Counted from the stretch's first letter, positions 1 through 8,634 are shown. The stretch is 29,818 nt of DNA from CAIRDP01 sp037141915 (GCA_037141915.1 JBAXBP010000025.1:1-29818); one strand, 5' to 3'. Made by a program: numbers and translations. Notes: generated from the sequence alone by a model not told the origin.

Positions 1-1812
1 GTAAATATCCACGCTGGCAAGTCCGCAGTGGTCCGTCTTAGATTAACAAAAAAGTCTGATGGCCTTAAGGTCAGGCCCTTTGGGAAAACATTCGATGAAA
101 TTTTTGATAACAGGCTTCGTGAAGCCGATGAATTTTACAGGTCGGTCACTCCTCCGTCAATAAGTGAAGATGCCGCCAACGTGATGAGGCAGGCCATCGC
201 CGGCATGCTCTGGAGCAAGCAGTTTTTTTTCTTCGATGGAGACAACTGGCTTGACGAGCATCAGTCCAACCCCCTCCACAAAGGTTTCCGGCAGAGCAGG
301 AACTTCGAATGGTACCATATGCTCAACGAGGATATCATCTCTATGCCCGATAAATGGGAGTACCCCTGGTATGCGGCCTGGGACCTGGCTTTTCACACTC
401 TCCCTATCGCTATCGTGGACCCGGATTTCGCCAAGAACCAGATGCAGTTAATGCTCAGCGGCTTATACCTTCATCCCAACGGGCAGATGCCTGCCTATGA
501 ATGGAACTTCAGTGATGTGAACCCTCCTGTACATGCCTGGGCGACACTCTTCCTGCACTTCTCACAAAAAGCATTGACAGGGGAAACGGATGTGGATTTC
601 CTGAAAACGACCTTTAATAAGCTGCTGCTGAATTTTACCTGGTGGATCAACCGCAAAGACCGCTTTGGAAAGAATGTGTTTGAAGGCGGATTTCTTGGTC
701 TCGATAATATCGGGGTTTTCGACCGCTCTGCGCCTCTTCCAACCGGTGGCCACCTGGAACAGGCCGATGGAACAGCCTGGATGGCTCTTTTCAGCCAGAA
801 CATGTTAGAGCTGGCAGCGGAACTTTCAGTTCATGATCCCAACTACGAGAGCATGGTCATAAAATTCATGGAACACTTCTATTATATTGCAGCATCCATG
901 AACCATCCCGGCGAGGACAGCATGTGGGACGAGGAGGATGGCTTTTATTATGATCTGCTTAGGCTTCCCGATGGCAGTGCAAGAAGGCTCAAGGTGCGTT
1001 CAATGGTAGGGCTCCTGCCTTTATGTGCCACCACCGTGATCGAGGAAGCGCAAAGGAAGCAGGTACCAAAGGCGATAGCGCGACTTGCAGAACGCCTGCG
1101 CAGGATGCCAGAGCTTCTCCAGACCATCCACCCCACAGGGCCCGGTCACTTTGGCATTGCTGAACGAGGGATCATTTCCCTTGTAAATCCTGAGCGACTG
1201 CGCAGGATACTTACAAAGATGCTCGACGAGAACGAATTCCTTGGCCCTCACGGTATTCGCTCCCTTTCAAAGTTCCACGAAAAGAATCCTTACATCCTCA
1301 ATTTCGGAGGACAGGAATACAGGGTCGATTATCTGCCTGCCGAGTCGAATAATGGCATGTTCGGGGGAAACTCGAACTGGAGGGGACCTGTTTGGATGCC
1401 TGTGAACACCATGATCATAAGAGCGCTTCAGCAATTCTATCTCTACTATGGCGACAATTTCAAGATCGAATGTCCTACAGGATCAGGCCAACTAATGAAC
1501 CTTTTCGAGGTCAGCAGGGAGATTGCCAACCGTATTGCAAGTACCTTCCTTCGCGACGAACATGGCCGCAGGCCGGTATATGGCGGCACTGAGAAGTTCC
1601 AGGCTGATCCGCAATGGAAAGACTACCTGCTGTTTTATGAATACTTCCATGGCGATAATGGCGCCGGGCTGGGTGCAAGCCACCAGACAGGCTGGACCGG
1701 TATCGTTGCCAAGATCATTGAGCTTTATGGGTTTATGGATCCCGAAAAAGCGCTTGAAGTTGGCAGAAATGCGGCATTCGTAAAGGGTGCAGGAAAAAAG
1801 AAGAAGCAATAA
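1..1812 (+). CDS. GH63-family glucosidase (MGH1-like), 5' end missing
   Basis: This is the C-terminal part (about 603 residues visible) of an (alpha/alpha)6-barrel glycoside hydrolase of the GH63 / mannosylglycerate-hydrolase-like group, which cleaves alpha-linked glucose or mannose from oligosaccharides or small glycosides. The frame is open to base 1 and the first visible residues (VNIHAGKSAVVRLRLTK) read as the end of an N-terminal beta-sandwich domain, so the gene begins upstream; the GTG at 28 is not a credible start. Family motifs are clear: a PAYEWNFSDVNPP block, whose Asp at 514-516 is the likely general acid, NGMFGGNSNWRGPVW near 1354-1392, and FYEYFHGDNGAGLG, whose Glu at 1639-1641 is the likely general base. 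The lysine-rich tail ends one base before the glucose dehydrogenase start, so the two are probably co-transcribed. The substrate cannot be read from sequence; catalytic assignments follow family knowledge. Confidence 0.85.
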   Translation, partial: VNIHAGKSAVVRLRLTKKSDGLKVRPFGKTFDEIFDNRLREADEFYRSVTPPSISEDAANVMRQAIAGMLWSKQFFFFDGDNWLDEHQSNPLHKGFRQSRNFEWYHMLNEDIISMPDKWEYPWYAAWDLAFHTLPIAIVDPDFAKNQMQLMLSGLYLHPNGQMPAYEWNFSDVNPPVHAWATLFLHFSQKALTGETDVDFLKTTFNKLLLNFTWWINRKDRFGKNVFEGGFLGLDNIGVFDRSAPLPTGGHLEQADGTAWMALFSQNMLELAAELSVHDPNYESMVIKFMEHFYYIAASMNHPGEDSMWDEEDGFYYDLLRLPDGSARRLKVRSMVGLLPLCATTVIEEAQRKQVPKAIARLAERLRRMPELLQTIHPTGPGHFGIAERGIISLVNPERLRRILTKMLDENEFLGPHGIRSLSKFHEKNPYILNFGGQEYRVDYLPAESNNGMFGGNSNWRGPVWMPVNTMIIRALQQFYLYYGDNFKIECPTGSGQLMNLFEVSREIANRIASTFLRDEHGRRPVYGGTEKFQADPQWKDYLLFYEYFHGDNGAGLGASHQTGWTGIVAKIIELYGFMDPEKALEVGRNAAFVKGAGKKKKQ

Positions 1813-1813
1813 C

Positions 1814-2899
1814 ATGGAGATACGATCAGAAACCATAGAAAATATGATGAAAGCGATAACAGTAGAACCAAAAAAGCCGGGAACCGCAAGGTTTATGGAT
1901 ATGCCGGAACCGGATATGCATGATGGATCCATCCTGGTAGAAGCCGTTGCAGTTGGAGTTTGCGGTACCGATGTCGAAATTGTTGAAGGGAAGTATGGCT
2001 GGGCCCCTCCGGGCCAGCAGCATCTTATCCTGGGACATGAATCCCTTGGCAGGGTTATAGATCCCGGCACTGCAGGCGGTTTTAAAAAAGGTGACCTGGT
2101 TGTTGGGATTGTGCGTCGACCTGACCCCGTTCCTTGTCCGAATTGTGCTGTTGGGGAATGGGACATGTGCCGTAACGGACTGTATACCGAGAGGGGGATA
2201 AAAGAGATCCACGGTTTCATGTCGGAACGCTGGAGGATAGAGCCTGAATACGCAATAAAAGTTGATTCTTCATTAGGTATTCTTGGTGTTCTGCTTGAAC
2301 CCACTACAGTTGTAACGAAAGCCTTGGAACAGATAGGTATGATAAGCCGCCGTTCATTCTGGGAGCCTTCAAGGGTGCTGGTTACAGGTGCAGGTCCGAT
2401 AGGGCTGCTGGCAGCGTTGAGTCTGAAAATCTGGGGTGTTGAAGAAATACATGTCCTCGACAGGATGGAGTCGGGCTCCAAACCTGACCTGGTAAGAGAA
2501 CTGGGCGCTACCTATCACTCAGGGAATGTTGGCGATATAGGATTTGAGCCCGACGCAATTGTTGAATGTACAGGAGTCGGAACGGTGATTGAAGCTTGTA
2601 TTCAGCAATTAGCTGCAAATGGAATTTTATGTCTGACAGGTGTTGGCCATGGAGGTCATATGACAAAGGCCGGGACTGCTGATATGGCTGCTTCTGCAGT
2701 CTTAAGAAACACTGTGATTGTTGGTAGCGTGAACGCAAATAAACGCCAATGGTACAGGGCTGGTCAGACTTTAGCCAAAGCCGACCGTCAGTGGCTGGCA
2801 AAACTCATCAGCAGGCGGGAAAAACCTGAGGATTTTATGAATGCACTCCAAAGAAAACCGGATGACATAAAGGTTGTTATCCGGTTTTCGGAAGTATAA
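1814..2899 (+). CDS. gdh: Glucose 1-dehydrogenase, zinc-dependent MDR type
   Basis: This medium-chain dehydrogenase (361 aa) resembles archaeal-type glucose dehydrogenases that oxidise glucose to glucono-1,5-lactone with NAD(P)+ in the cytoplasm. Visible features are GVCGTD (Cys50, catalytic zinc), GHES (His75-Glu76), the family-specific YTERGIKEIHGFMSERW segment, LLEPTTVVTKALEQ, and a Rossmann motif VTGAGPIGLLAALSL. The structural-zinc lobe reads CPNCAVGEWDMC, with three of the usual four cysteines; a Pro sits where the first Cys would be. I chose the ATG at 1814, one base after the glucosidase stop. An upstream in-frame GTG (1787) overlaps the glucosidase, and ATGs at 1844/1847 (MKAITVEP) would give the conventional family N-terminus, so these are real alternatives. 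Position between a glucosidase and a lactonase strongly supports a glucose-oxidising role. Confidence 0.88.
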   Translation: MEIRSETIENMMKAITVEPKKPGTARFMDMPEPDMHDGSILVEAVAVGVCGTDVEIVEGKYGWAPPGQQHLILGHESLGRVIDPGTAGGFKKGDLVVGIVRRPDPVPCPNCAVGEWDMCRNGLYTERGIKEIHGFMSERWRIEPEYAIKVDSSLGILGVLLEPTTVVTKALEQIGMISRRSFWEPSRVLVTGAGPIGLLAALSLKIWGVEEIHVLDRMESGSKPDLVRELGATYHSGNVGDIGFEPDAIVECTGVGTVIEACIQQLAANGILCLTGVGHGGHMTKAGTADMAASAVLRNTVIVGSVNANKRQWYRAGQTLAKADRQWLAKLISRREKPEDFMNALQRKPDDIKVVIRFSEV

Positions 2900-2950
2900 G
2901 CAGAATTTTCTGTGGCTCTTATGAAGATTATTAATACTATTTTCAATTGT

Positions 2951-4105
2951 ATGCAACAAATTCGGGTTTTGAAGTTTCTGGTTCTTCTGTTTATAACCCT
3001 GCTTGGTATTGCCTGCTCCACGCCCGGCTCAAAACAACTTGTATTTGTCGGAACTTATACCGGCAGGGGAAGCGATGGCATCTATGCGTACCGTTTCAAT
3101 CCTGCAAACGGAGACTTGAAACCGATTGGCCTTGTTGCTAAAACAGAGAATCCGTCTTTTATCACAATTGATCCTGCAGGACAATTTCTTTATTCAGTCA
3201 ATGAGACAGATTCTTTTCAACACAAACCCGGCGGGGCAGTAAGCGTATTTGCAATCAATAAGGGATCTGGTAAATTATCATTGCTTCAGCAAATCTCTTC
3301 ACTCGGCGCCGCCCCGGCTCACCTGTCCCTGGATCAATCGGGCCGTTACCTGATGGTGGCAAACTACAACGGTGGTAATGCAGCTGTGTTCCCGGTTGGC
3401 AGGGATGGTAAACTTGGTCAGCAAACAGCATTCAATCAAGATGCCGGGTCTGGCCCGAATGCAAACCGGCAGGCAGGACCGCATGCTCATTTTATCCAGG
3501 CAACCAACGACAACCGGTATGTCATGATAGCCGATCTTGGAATTGACAAAGTCTTAAAATTCCGGTTCAATGCTGATAATGGTAAACTTATACCTGCGGA
3601 TTCCGGGTTCGTTAACCTGAACCCCGGTTCAGGACCGAGACATCTTGCTTTTTCTCCTTCGGGGAAATTTGTCTACGTTTTGAATGAGTTAAACTCAACC
3701 ATTACATGGTTTTCATTTGAATCAGAAGCAGGCATGATGCAAAAAAAGCAGACCATTTCAACTCTCCCGGCAAGCTTCATGGGTGAAAACACAGCTGCAG
3801 AAATAGCTGCAGATGCAAAAGGCAGATTTCTTTATGTATCAAACAGGGGTGATAACAGTATCGGGCTTTTTAAAATTAATTCCGAAGAGGGAAGTTTAAC
3901 ACCTGTTGAGTGGGTTTCGACCGGAGGTAAGACCCCTCGCAGTTTTGCTATTGATCCGACCGGGCAATGGCTCTTTGCTGCAAACCAGGATTCGGATAAT
4001 ATTGTTCTCTTCAGGATCGATCAGGCCAGCGGACAACTGAGTCAAACATCTCAAACGGTCAAATTAATTTCTCCTGTTTGCATAAAATTCATGATGCATG
4101 AATGA
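2951..4105 (+). CDS. Lactonase family lipoprotein (gluconolactonase-like beta-propeller)
   Basis: This is a seven-bladed beta-propeller of the lactonase family (PF10282, YbhE/Pgl-like), which hydrolyses 6-phosphogluconolactone or related sugar lactones. The body shows LVFVGTYTGRGSDGIYAYRF at the start, repeated blade motifs such as PAHLSLDQSGRYLMVANYNGG and PRHLAFSPSGKFVYVLNE, and the family-typical RQAGPHAH segment. Unlike E. coli Pgl it carries a lipoprotein signal: MQQIRVLK, a hydrophobic stretch, then LGIAC with Cys22 as lipidation site. I chose the ATG at 2951 because it gives a normal-length signal peptide; ATG 2921 or GTG 2912 would add 10-13 residues. It follows the glucose dehydrogenase and overlaps the channel gene by 8 bases. 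The lactone of that dehydrogenase is the obvious substrate, but the export signal places the two enzymes in different compartments. Confidence 0.85.
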   Translation: MQQIRVLKFLVLLFITLLGIACSTPGSKQLVFVGTYTGRGSDGIYAYRFNPANGDLKPIGLVAKTENPSFITIDPAGQFLYSVNETDSFQHKPGGAVSVFAINKGSGKLSLLQQISSLGAAPAHLSLDQSGRYLMVANYNGGNAAVFPVGRDGKLGQQTAFNQDAGSGPNANRQAGPHAHFIQATNDNRYVMIADLGIDKVLKFRFNADNGKLIPADSGFVNLNPGSGPRHLAFSPSGKFVYVLNELNSTITWFSFESEAGMMQKKQTISTLPASFMGENTAAEIAADAKGRFLYVSNRGDNSIGLFKINSEEGSLTPVEWVSTGGKTPRSFAIDPTGQWLFAANQDSDNIVLFRIDQASGQLSQTSQTVKLISPVCIKFMMHE

Positions 4106-4907
4106 CGTGAATGATCTTAAATACCGCGTCCAGTTTTTTGTTGCCGAATTTATCGGTACGGCTTTACTATTGCTCTGCGGTCTCTCCCTGGTCATTATAA
4201 TGTTCGGCAACGGCAGTCCTTTAGGGCAGTTGATTCCGAATGTTAAAGTAAGACAAATGATTACCGGTTTCCTGTTTGGATCCATAGGGGCATCGATTGC
4301 ATTATCCCCGATAGGAAAAGTCAGCGGGGCGCATATCAACCCTGCAGTTACGATGGTATTCCTGCTGTTTCGTAAGATTGAACCACGCCTGGCAATCACA
4401 TATATATTGGCGCAATTGACCGGTGCGGTTGTTGGCTGCCTGCCACTCATGCTATGGGGTGATATGGGGCGTAGTGTTTTGTTCGGTGCCACGGTCCCGG
4501 GCGAAGGATACTCCGTTGGAATCGTTCTTACTGGCGAGGTTATTACAACTTTTGCCCTTGTCTCACTTCTTGTAATTTTCATCGGATTCAGAAATCTCCG
4601 GCAGTTCACCCCGTTTATGATCCCTTTTCTTTATGCCATAATGGTTCCCCTGGAAGCGGCAATCTCAGGAACCAGCACTAATCCTGCACGCAGCCTCGGT
4701 CCTGCCGTTATTTCAGGAGAATGGCAGGGCTGGTGGATATATTGGGTTGGCCCGCTTACCGGGGCATTCCTGGCAAGCCTTGCCTGCAGCTTGCTTGCAA
4801 AGCGTATCACCGTAGCCAAGCTGTATTATTTCGACAGCCATAATGAAGGGGATAAACTACTTCGAAGGAGTAATCCTGATCGTGTAAAGAGGTTCAATAC
4901 TCAGTGA
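4098..4907 (+). CDS. MIP-family channel (aquaporin/aquaglyceroporin)
   Basis: This six-helix major intrinsic protein (269 aa) conducts water and/or small neutral solutes across the inner membrane. Both half-helix signatures are intact: HINPAVTM after helix 2 and TSTNPARSLGPAV after helix 5. The residues after the second NPA (Ser, then Ala) and the later YW pair match the aquaporin side of the classical P2-P5 positions rather than the Asp/Lys of GlpF. However, ungapped alignment to AqpZ from memory puts Gly, Val, Thr and Arg in the selectivity filter, which would be a wide pore, so water-only specificity is not certain. The start codon lies inside the lactonase gene (8-base overlap, ATG at 4098 within its last codons), indicating translational coupling. 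The C-terminal tail of about 30 residues is basic and cytoplasmic. Confidence 0.9.
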   Translation: MNDVNDLKYRVQFFVAEFIGTALLLLCGLSLVIIMFGNGSPLGQLIPNVKVRQMITGFLFGSIGASIALSPIGKVSGAHINPAVTMVFLLFRKIEPRLAITYILAQLTGAVVGCLPLMLWGDMGRSVLFGATVPGEGYSVGIVLTGEVITTFALVSLLVIFIGFRNLRQFTPFMIPFLYAIMVPLEAAISGTSTNPARSLGPAVISGEWQGWWIYWVGPLTGAFLASLACSLLAKRITVAKLYYFDSHNEGDKLLRRSNPDRVKRFNTQ

Positions 4908-5017
4908 TAAGTATTGTCCCTGATTCGAAAGAGCTGTAATTTTAATTTTCTTTATGTGCCGTTGTCAGGACTTAAATATTAAGATTTTATACTCTCTAAA
5001 CTTAAAGCAAAAGCACT

Positions 5018-6706
5018 ATGAAAGTAATTATCGTTGGAGGAGTAGCCGGAGGTGCATCGTGCGCAGCACGTCTCCGCAGGTTAGATGAAAACGCCGAGAT
5101 CCTGATGGTCGAACGCGGACCCTATGTTTCTTATGCAAACTGCGGATTACCTTATCATGTTGGCGGATCCATTGAAAAAGAATCCAGTCTCCTGGTGGCA
5201 ACGGAACAGCTGTTCCGTAACCAGTTTTCAATCGATTGCAGAACGAACTGCGAAGCGATCAGCATCTCACCGGAGAAAAAGACAGTGGAACTTAAGAATC
5301 ACCTGACGGGTGAAGTTACAACCGAGACATACGACAAGCTCGTCCTTTCACCGGGAGCAGCGCCTATCCGTCCGCCCCTTCCCGGTATCGATCTTCCGGG
5401 AGTATTCTCTGTAAGGACGGTTCCCGACGCACGACATATCCGTGAATGGCTTGACAGGGATACTGACCAGGCTGATGTCCCTAATGCAAATACCGGGATA
5501 GACACGATCTCAAAACCAAAGCGCGCAGTTGTTGTCGGCGGTGGCTTTATTGGCCTCGAGATGGTGGAAAACTTTATGCACCTCGGAATGGAAGTCACTC
5601 TTATCGAGAAACTCAACCAGGTTATGCCTCCGCTCGATCCTGAGATGGCATGCCTGGTAGAACGGTATATGGTAAAGCATGGTGTTCATCTTGAACTTAA
5701 TGACGGCGTCGCTGGATTTCGTAAGTCGGTTTCCGGATCTTTGGAAGTTCTCACTGAATCGGGAAACATACATCCGGCAGATATCGTGATCCTCGCTATA
5801 GGCGTGCGCCCGGAAACTGCATTGGCGAAAAATGCAGGGCTTGAGATCGGTAAACGGGGAGGCATCCGCGTTGATGAGCATATGCGTACTTCAGATCCCA
5901 ATATCTTCGCTGTCGGAGATGCTGTCGAAGTAAAGGATTTCGTTACGGGGAAATGGACACTTATTCCTCTCGCCGGACCCGCAAACCGCCAGGGCCGTAT
6001 CGCAGCTGATGTGATAGCAGGCCGCGATGCCCGATTCAGGGGCACCCAGGGCACTTCCATTTGCCAGATCTTCGAGGCCACGATCGCACAAACCGGTGCG
6101 AGCGAAAAACTTCTGAAGATGGTTGGTGATAATGATTACGAGAAAATATACCTCTACCCTAATTCGCATGCGGGTTATTACCCAGGCGCCAAAATGATGG
6201 TCATTAAATTCCTGTTCAGGAAATCCAACGGGCTCGTACTGGGAGCCCAGGTGTTGGGTGAGGATGGTGTTCCCAAGAGGATAGATTCCTTTGCGATGGC
6301 TATACAGATGGGATGTACGATTTACGACTTGGAAGAGTCTGAACTGAGCTACGCACCTCCTTACGGAAGCGCAAAAGATCCTGTCAACTTTGCCGGGATG
6401 GTTGCCGCTGACATCCTTCGAGGCGATATGCCGGTTTGTCATTGGGACTGCCTCAGCGACGGTTTTCTCCTTGATGTGCGTAATCCCCAGGAACTTGAGG
6501 TAGAGTCAGTCCCGGGTGCCTTCAACATCCCTCTGCCGCAACTCCGGTCCCGCCTGGGTGAACTTCCCCGTGAAAGGGAAATCCTCGTTATTTGCCGTTC
6601 TGCACAGCGGGCCTACTACGCAACGAGAATCCTCTTACAGAATGGATTCAGGGCAAAGAATATTTCAGGCGGAATGCTTTCACGTTCCCATTGTATCCAA
6701 AAGTGA
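5018..6706 (+). CDS. CoA-disulfide reductase-rhodanese fusion, FAD-dependent
   Basis: This 562-aa flavoprotein belongs to the CoADR-RHD group, NAD(P)H-dependent reductases of CoA disulfide, CoA persulfide or polysulfide. The N-terminus has the FAD-binding VGGVAGGASCAARLRR, followed by SYANCGLPY with the single redox Cys42 characteristic of CoA-disulfide/NADH-oxidase-type enzymes rather than a CxxxxC pair. A second dinucleotide motif (VVVGGGFIGLEMVE) binds NAD(P)H, and IFAVGDAVEV completes the FAD site. Residues from about 465 form a rhodanese domain: LLDVRNPQELEVESVPGAFNIP, then the active loop CRSAQRAYY with Cys526. The C-terminus after SGG (MLSRSHCIQK) differs from the usual rhodanese end, but no convincing continuation was found in another frame. 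The gene lies 65 bases before the SulP transporter on the same strand, probably one operon. The physiological substrate is inferred from the family. Confidence 0.9.
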   Translation: MKVIIVGGVAGGASCAARLRRLDENAEILMVERGPYVSYANCGLPYHVGGSIEKESSLLVATEQLFRNQFSIDCRTNCEAISISPEKKTVELKNHLTGEVTTETYDKLVLSPGAAPIRPPLPGIDLPGVFSVRTVPDARHIREWLDRDTDQADVPNANTGIDTISKPKRAVVVGGGFIGLEMVENFMHLGMEVTLIEKLNQVMPPLDPEMACLVERYMVKHGVHLELNDGVAGFRKSVSGSLEVLTESGNIHPADIVILAIGVRPETALAKNAGLEIGKRGGIRVDEHMRTSDPNIFAVGDAVEVKDFVTGKWTLIPLAGPANRQGRIAADVIAGRDARFRGTQGTSICQIFEATIAQTGASEKLLKMVGDNDYEKIYLYPNSHAGYYPGAKMMVIKFLFRKSNGLVLGAQVLGEDGVPKRIDSFAMAIQMGCTIYDLEESELSYAPPYGSAKDPVNFAGMVAADILRGDMPVCHWDCLSDGFLLDVRNPQELEVESVPGAFNIPLPQLRSRLGELPREREILVICRSAQRAYYATRILLQNGFRAKNISGGMLSRSHCIQK

Positions 6707-6771
6707 AATTTTTTGGCGTCAACGTTTCCTGGCTTTCAGGATATATGGCCTGATTTAATTGGAGATGAATC

Positions 6772-8586
6772 ATGAATGTAAAATCAAATAATGATGGTCA
6801 GCAGGGAGCGGGTGCCCTGCCAGGCTTACTTCGCCGATATTTCCCAATCCTTGATTGGGGAGCTTCATATTCACGCAAGACGTTTTCAAGCGACCTGATC
6901 GCCGCAGTAATCGTTTCGATCATGCTGATACCCCAGTCCCTGGCTTATGCGATGATGGTGGGACTTCCGGCACAGGTCGGGCTTTATGCTTCGATGGTGC
7001 CTCTCCTGCTCTATGCTGTCTTTGGCACTTCCCGCGCACTGGCTGTAGGTCCGGTGGCGGTGGCGAGTCTCATGACAGCGGCGGCTGCCACACAGGTCGC
7101 TGCACAGGGAAGCGCCGAATACCTGGGAGCCGTCATTGCGCTCTCTCTGGTTACCGGCCTCCTGCTGATAGTCATGGGAATCTTCAGGATGGGGTTTTTA
7201 GCAAACTTTCTAAGTCACCCGGTGATCTCGGGCTTCATCACAGCCGCAGCCATACAGATAGGGACTGGCCAGTTCGCCCCTCTTCTTGGCATCCGCGGGC
7301 ATGGGGAAAATCTTATGGATCTGCTGATCTCCATGGTGCCGAACCTTGCCGGGATAAATCCATATACAGCCGCCATAGGCCTCGCTTCCCTGGCTTTTCT
7401 CTATTGGGTGCGCCTGGGACTTAAACCCTTCCTTCGTGGCATAGGAATCGGAGAAAGGCTTGCCGACATCCTTGCAAAAGTTGGCCCAGCTATCGCCATC
7501 GTTGCAACCACGATTGCTGTGTGGGGCTTCGGCCTTGCCGATCGCGGTGTGGCAATCGTCGGACTTGTCCCGAAAGGACTGCCCCGGTTTGCCATACCAC
7601 CGGTACAGCCATCACTCTGGACTACCATTCTTGTCCCTTCTCTGCTGATCTGTATCGTAGGCTATGTGGAATCCATCTCTGTCGCACTGACACTCGCCGC
7701 CAAACGCCGGCAGCGCGTCGATCCTAACCAGGAAATGATCGCATTGGGCATTTCCGATGTCGGCTCAGCGATATCGGGCGGTTTTCCTGTCACCGGTGCC
7801 CTTTCACGCTCGGTCGTGAACTTTGATGCGGGTGCACAGACCCCTGCTGCAGGCGCATTTACAGCGGTTGGAGTAGCACTTGCCACAATGTTCCTGACAC
7901 CTTTGCTGTTCTTCCTGCCAAAAGCCGTACTTGGCGCCACAATTATCGTCGCTGTGCTTTCACTGGTGGATATAAGAGCGCTCAAACGTACCTGGTTCTA
8001 TTCTAAAGCCGATTTTACTGCCATGACAGCCACCATCCTGATGACCTGGGTGGAAGGCGTTGAAGTGGGACTGGTAGTCGGCGTGGCACTTTCGATTTTC
8101 CTCCATCTCTATAGCACTTCCCGCCCTCATATAGCGGTCGTTGGACAAATTCCGGGAACTGCGCATTTCCGGAACGTTACACGCCATACTGTGGTTACCG
8201 ATCCCGGGATCCTGTCTCTCAGGGTAGACGAAAGTCTTTATTTCCCTAACGCCCGTTTTCTTGAAGACATCGTCAATGATTCCGTTGCAGCCAACCCGGA
8301 TATCCGTCATATTATCCTGGAGTGTCCTGCGGTTAACACTATAGACAGTTCTGCACTCGAAAGCCTCGAAGCCATCAACCACCGTCTCAAAGATGGCGGG
8401 ATCACGTTCCATCTTTCGGAGGTCAAAGGCCCGGTGATGGACCGCCTTAAACGCTCGCATTTCCTCGAAGAACTTACCGGAAAGGTATTTCTCACCCAAT
8501 ATGATGCTGTGTCAAGCATCAATCCTGAACTGGCACAACAAACCCGCGAAGCAAAATTTAGTCCCGGAAGATCTCGTTCCTTTTGA
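6772..8586 (+). CDS. SulP family anion transporter with STAS domain
   Basis: This 604-aa inner-membrane transporter belongs to the SulP/SLC26 family, which imports sulfate, bicarbonate, dicarboxylates or other anions. The hallmark early region is present (IPQSLAYAMMVGLPAQVGLYASMVP, split across helices 1-2), as is FLSHPVISGFITAAAIQI and the QEMIALGISDVGSAISGGFPVTGALSRS segment. About 10-14 hydrophobic segments run to residue about 450. The remaining residues form a cytoplasmic STAS domain, with the conserved NTIDSSALESLEAI loop that often controls transport. The start is supported by a rare Shine-Dalgarno-like GGAG at 6761-6764, seven bases before the ATG. It follows the CoA-disulfide reductase-rhodanese gene, which makes a sulfur-compound substrate attractive, but SulP substrate cannot be read from sequence and bicarbonate is equally possible. 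It is convergent with the MscS gene, 48 bases away, with no clear terminator between. Confidence 0.92.
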   Translation: MNVKSNNDGQQGAGALPGLLRRYFPILDWGASYSRKTFSSDLIAAVIVSIMLIPQSLAYAMMVGLPAQVGLYASMVPLLLYAVFGTSRALAVGPVAVASLMTAAAATQVAAQGSAEYLGAVIALSLVTGLLLIVMGIFRMGFLANFLSHPVISGFITAAAIQIGTGQFAPLLGIRGHGENLMDLLISMVPNLAGINPYTAAIGLASLAFLYWVRLGLKPFLRGIGIGERLADILAKVGPAIAIVATTIAVWGFGLADRGVAIVGLVPKGLPRFAIPPVQPSLWTTILVPSLLICIVGYVESISVALTLAAKRRQRVDPNQEMIALGISDVGSAISGGFPVTGALSRSVVNFDAGAQTPAAGAFTAVGVALATMFLTPLLFFLPKAVLGATIIVAVLSLVDIRALKRTWFYSKADFTAMTATILMTWVEGVEVGLVVGVALSIFLHLYSTSRPHIAVVGQIPGTAHFRNVTRHTVVTDPGILSLRVDESLYFPNARFLEDIVNDSVAANPDIRHIILECPAVNTIDSSALESLEAINHRLKDGGITFHLSEVKGPVMDRLKRSHFLEELTGKVFLTQYDAVSSINPELAQQTREAKFSPGRSRSF

Positions 8587-8634
8587 AAAAAATCCAGTAA
8601 AAAAACAGAATGGCAATGATTGCTTTAAAACCAA

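Noticed and set aside
1492..2481. Long antisense open frame of about 329 codons opposite the glucosidase and dehydrogenase genes
   Set aside because: It runs across the junction of two well-conserved genes, its translation is Ser/Pro/Ile-rich without any recognisable domain, and codon bias of the sense genes explains the open frame.
4098..4907. Calling the MIP channel GlpF or AqpZ outright
   Set aside because: The residues that separate the two groups give conflicting answers, so a specific gene name is not justified.
6516..6758. Possible frameshift at the end of the CoA-disulfide reductase-rhodanese gene
   Set aside because: The overlapping plus-strand frame encodes no rhodanese-like continuation, and the domain is already complete through the active-site loop and SGG, so a variant tail is simpler.
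7960..8499. Antisense open frame of about 179 codons opposite the SulP STAS region
   Set aside because: The sense frame carries a complete STAS domain; the antisense product has no domain, no promoter and no start context.
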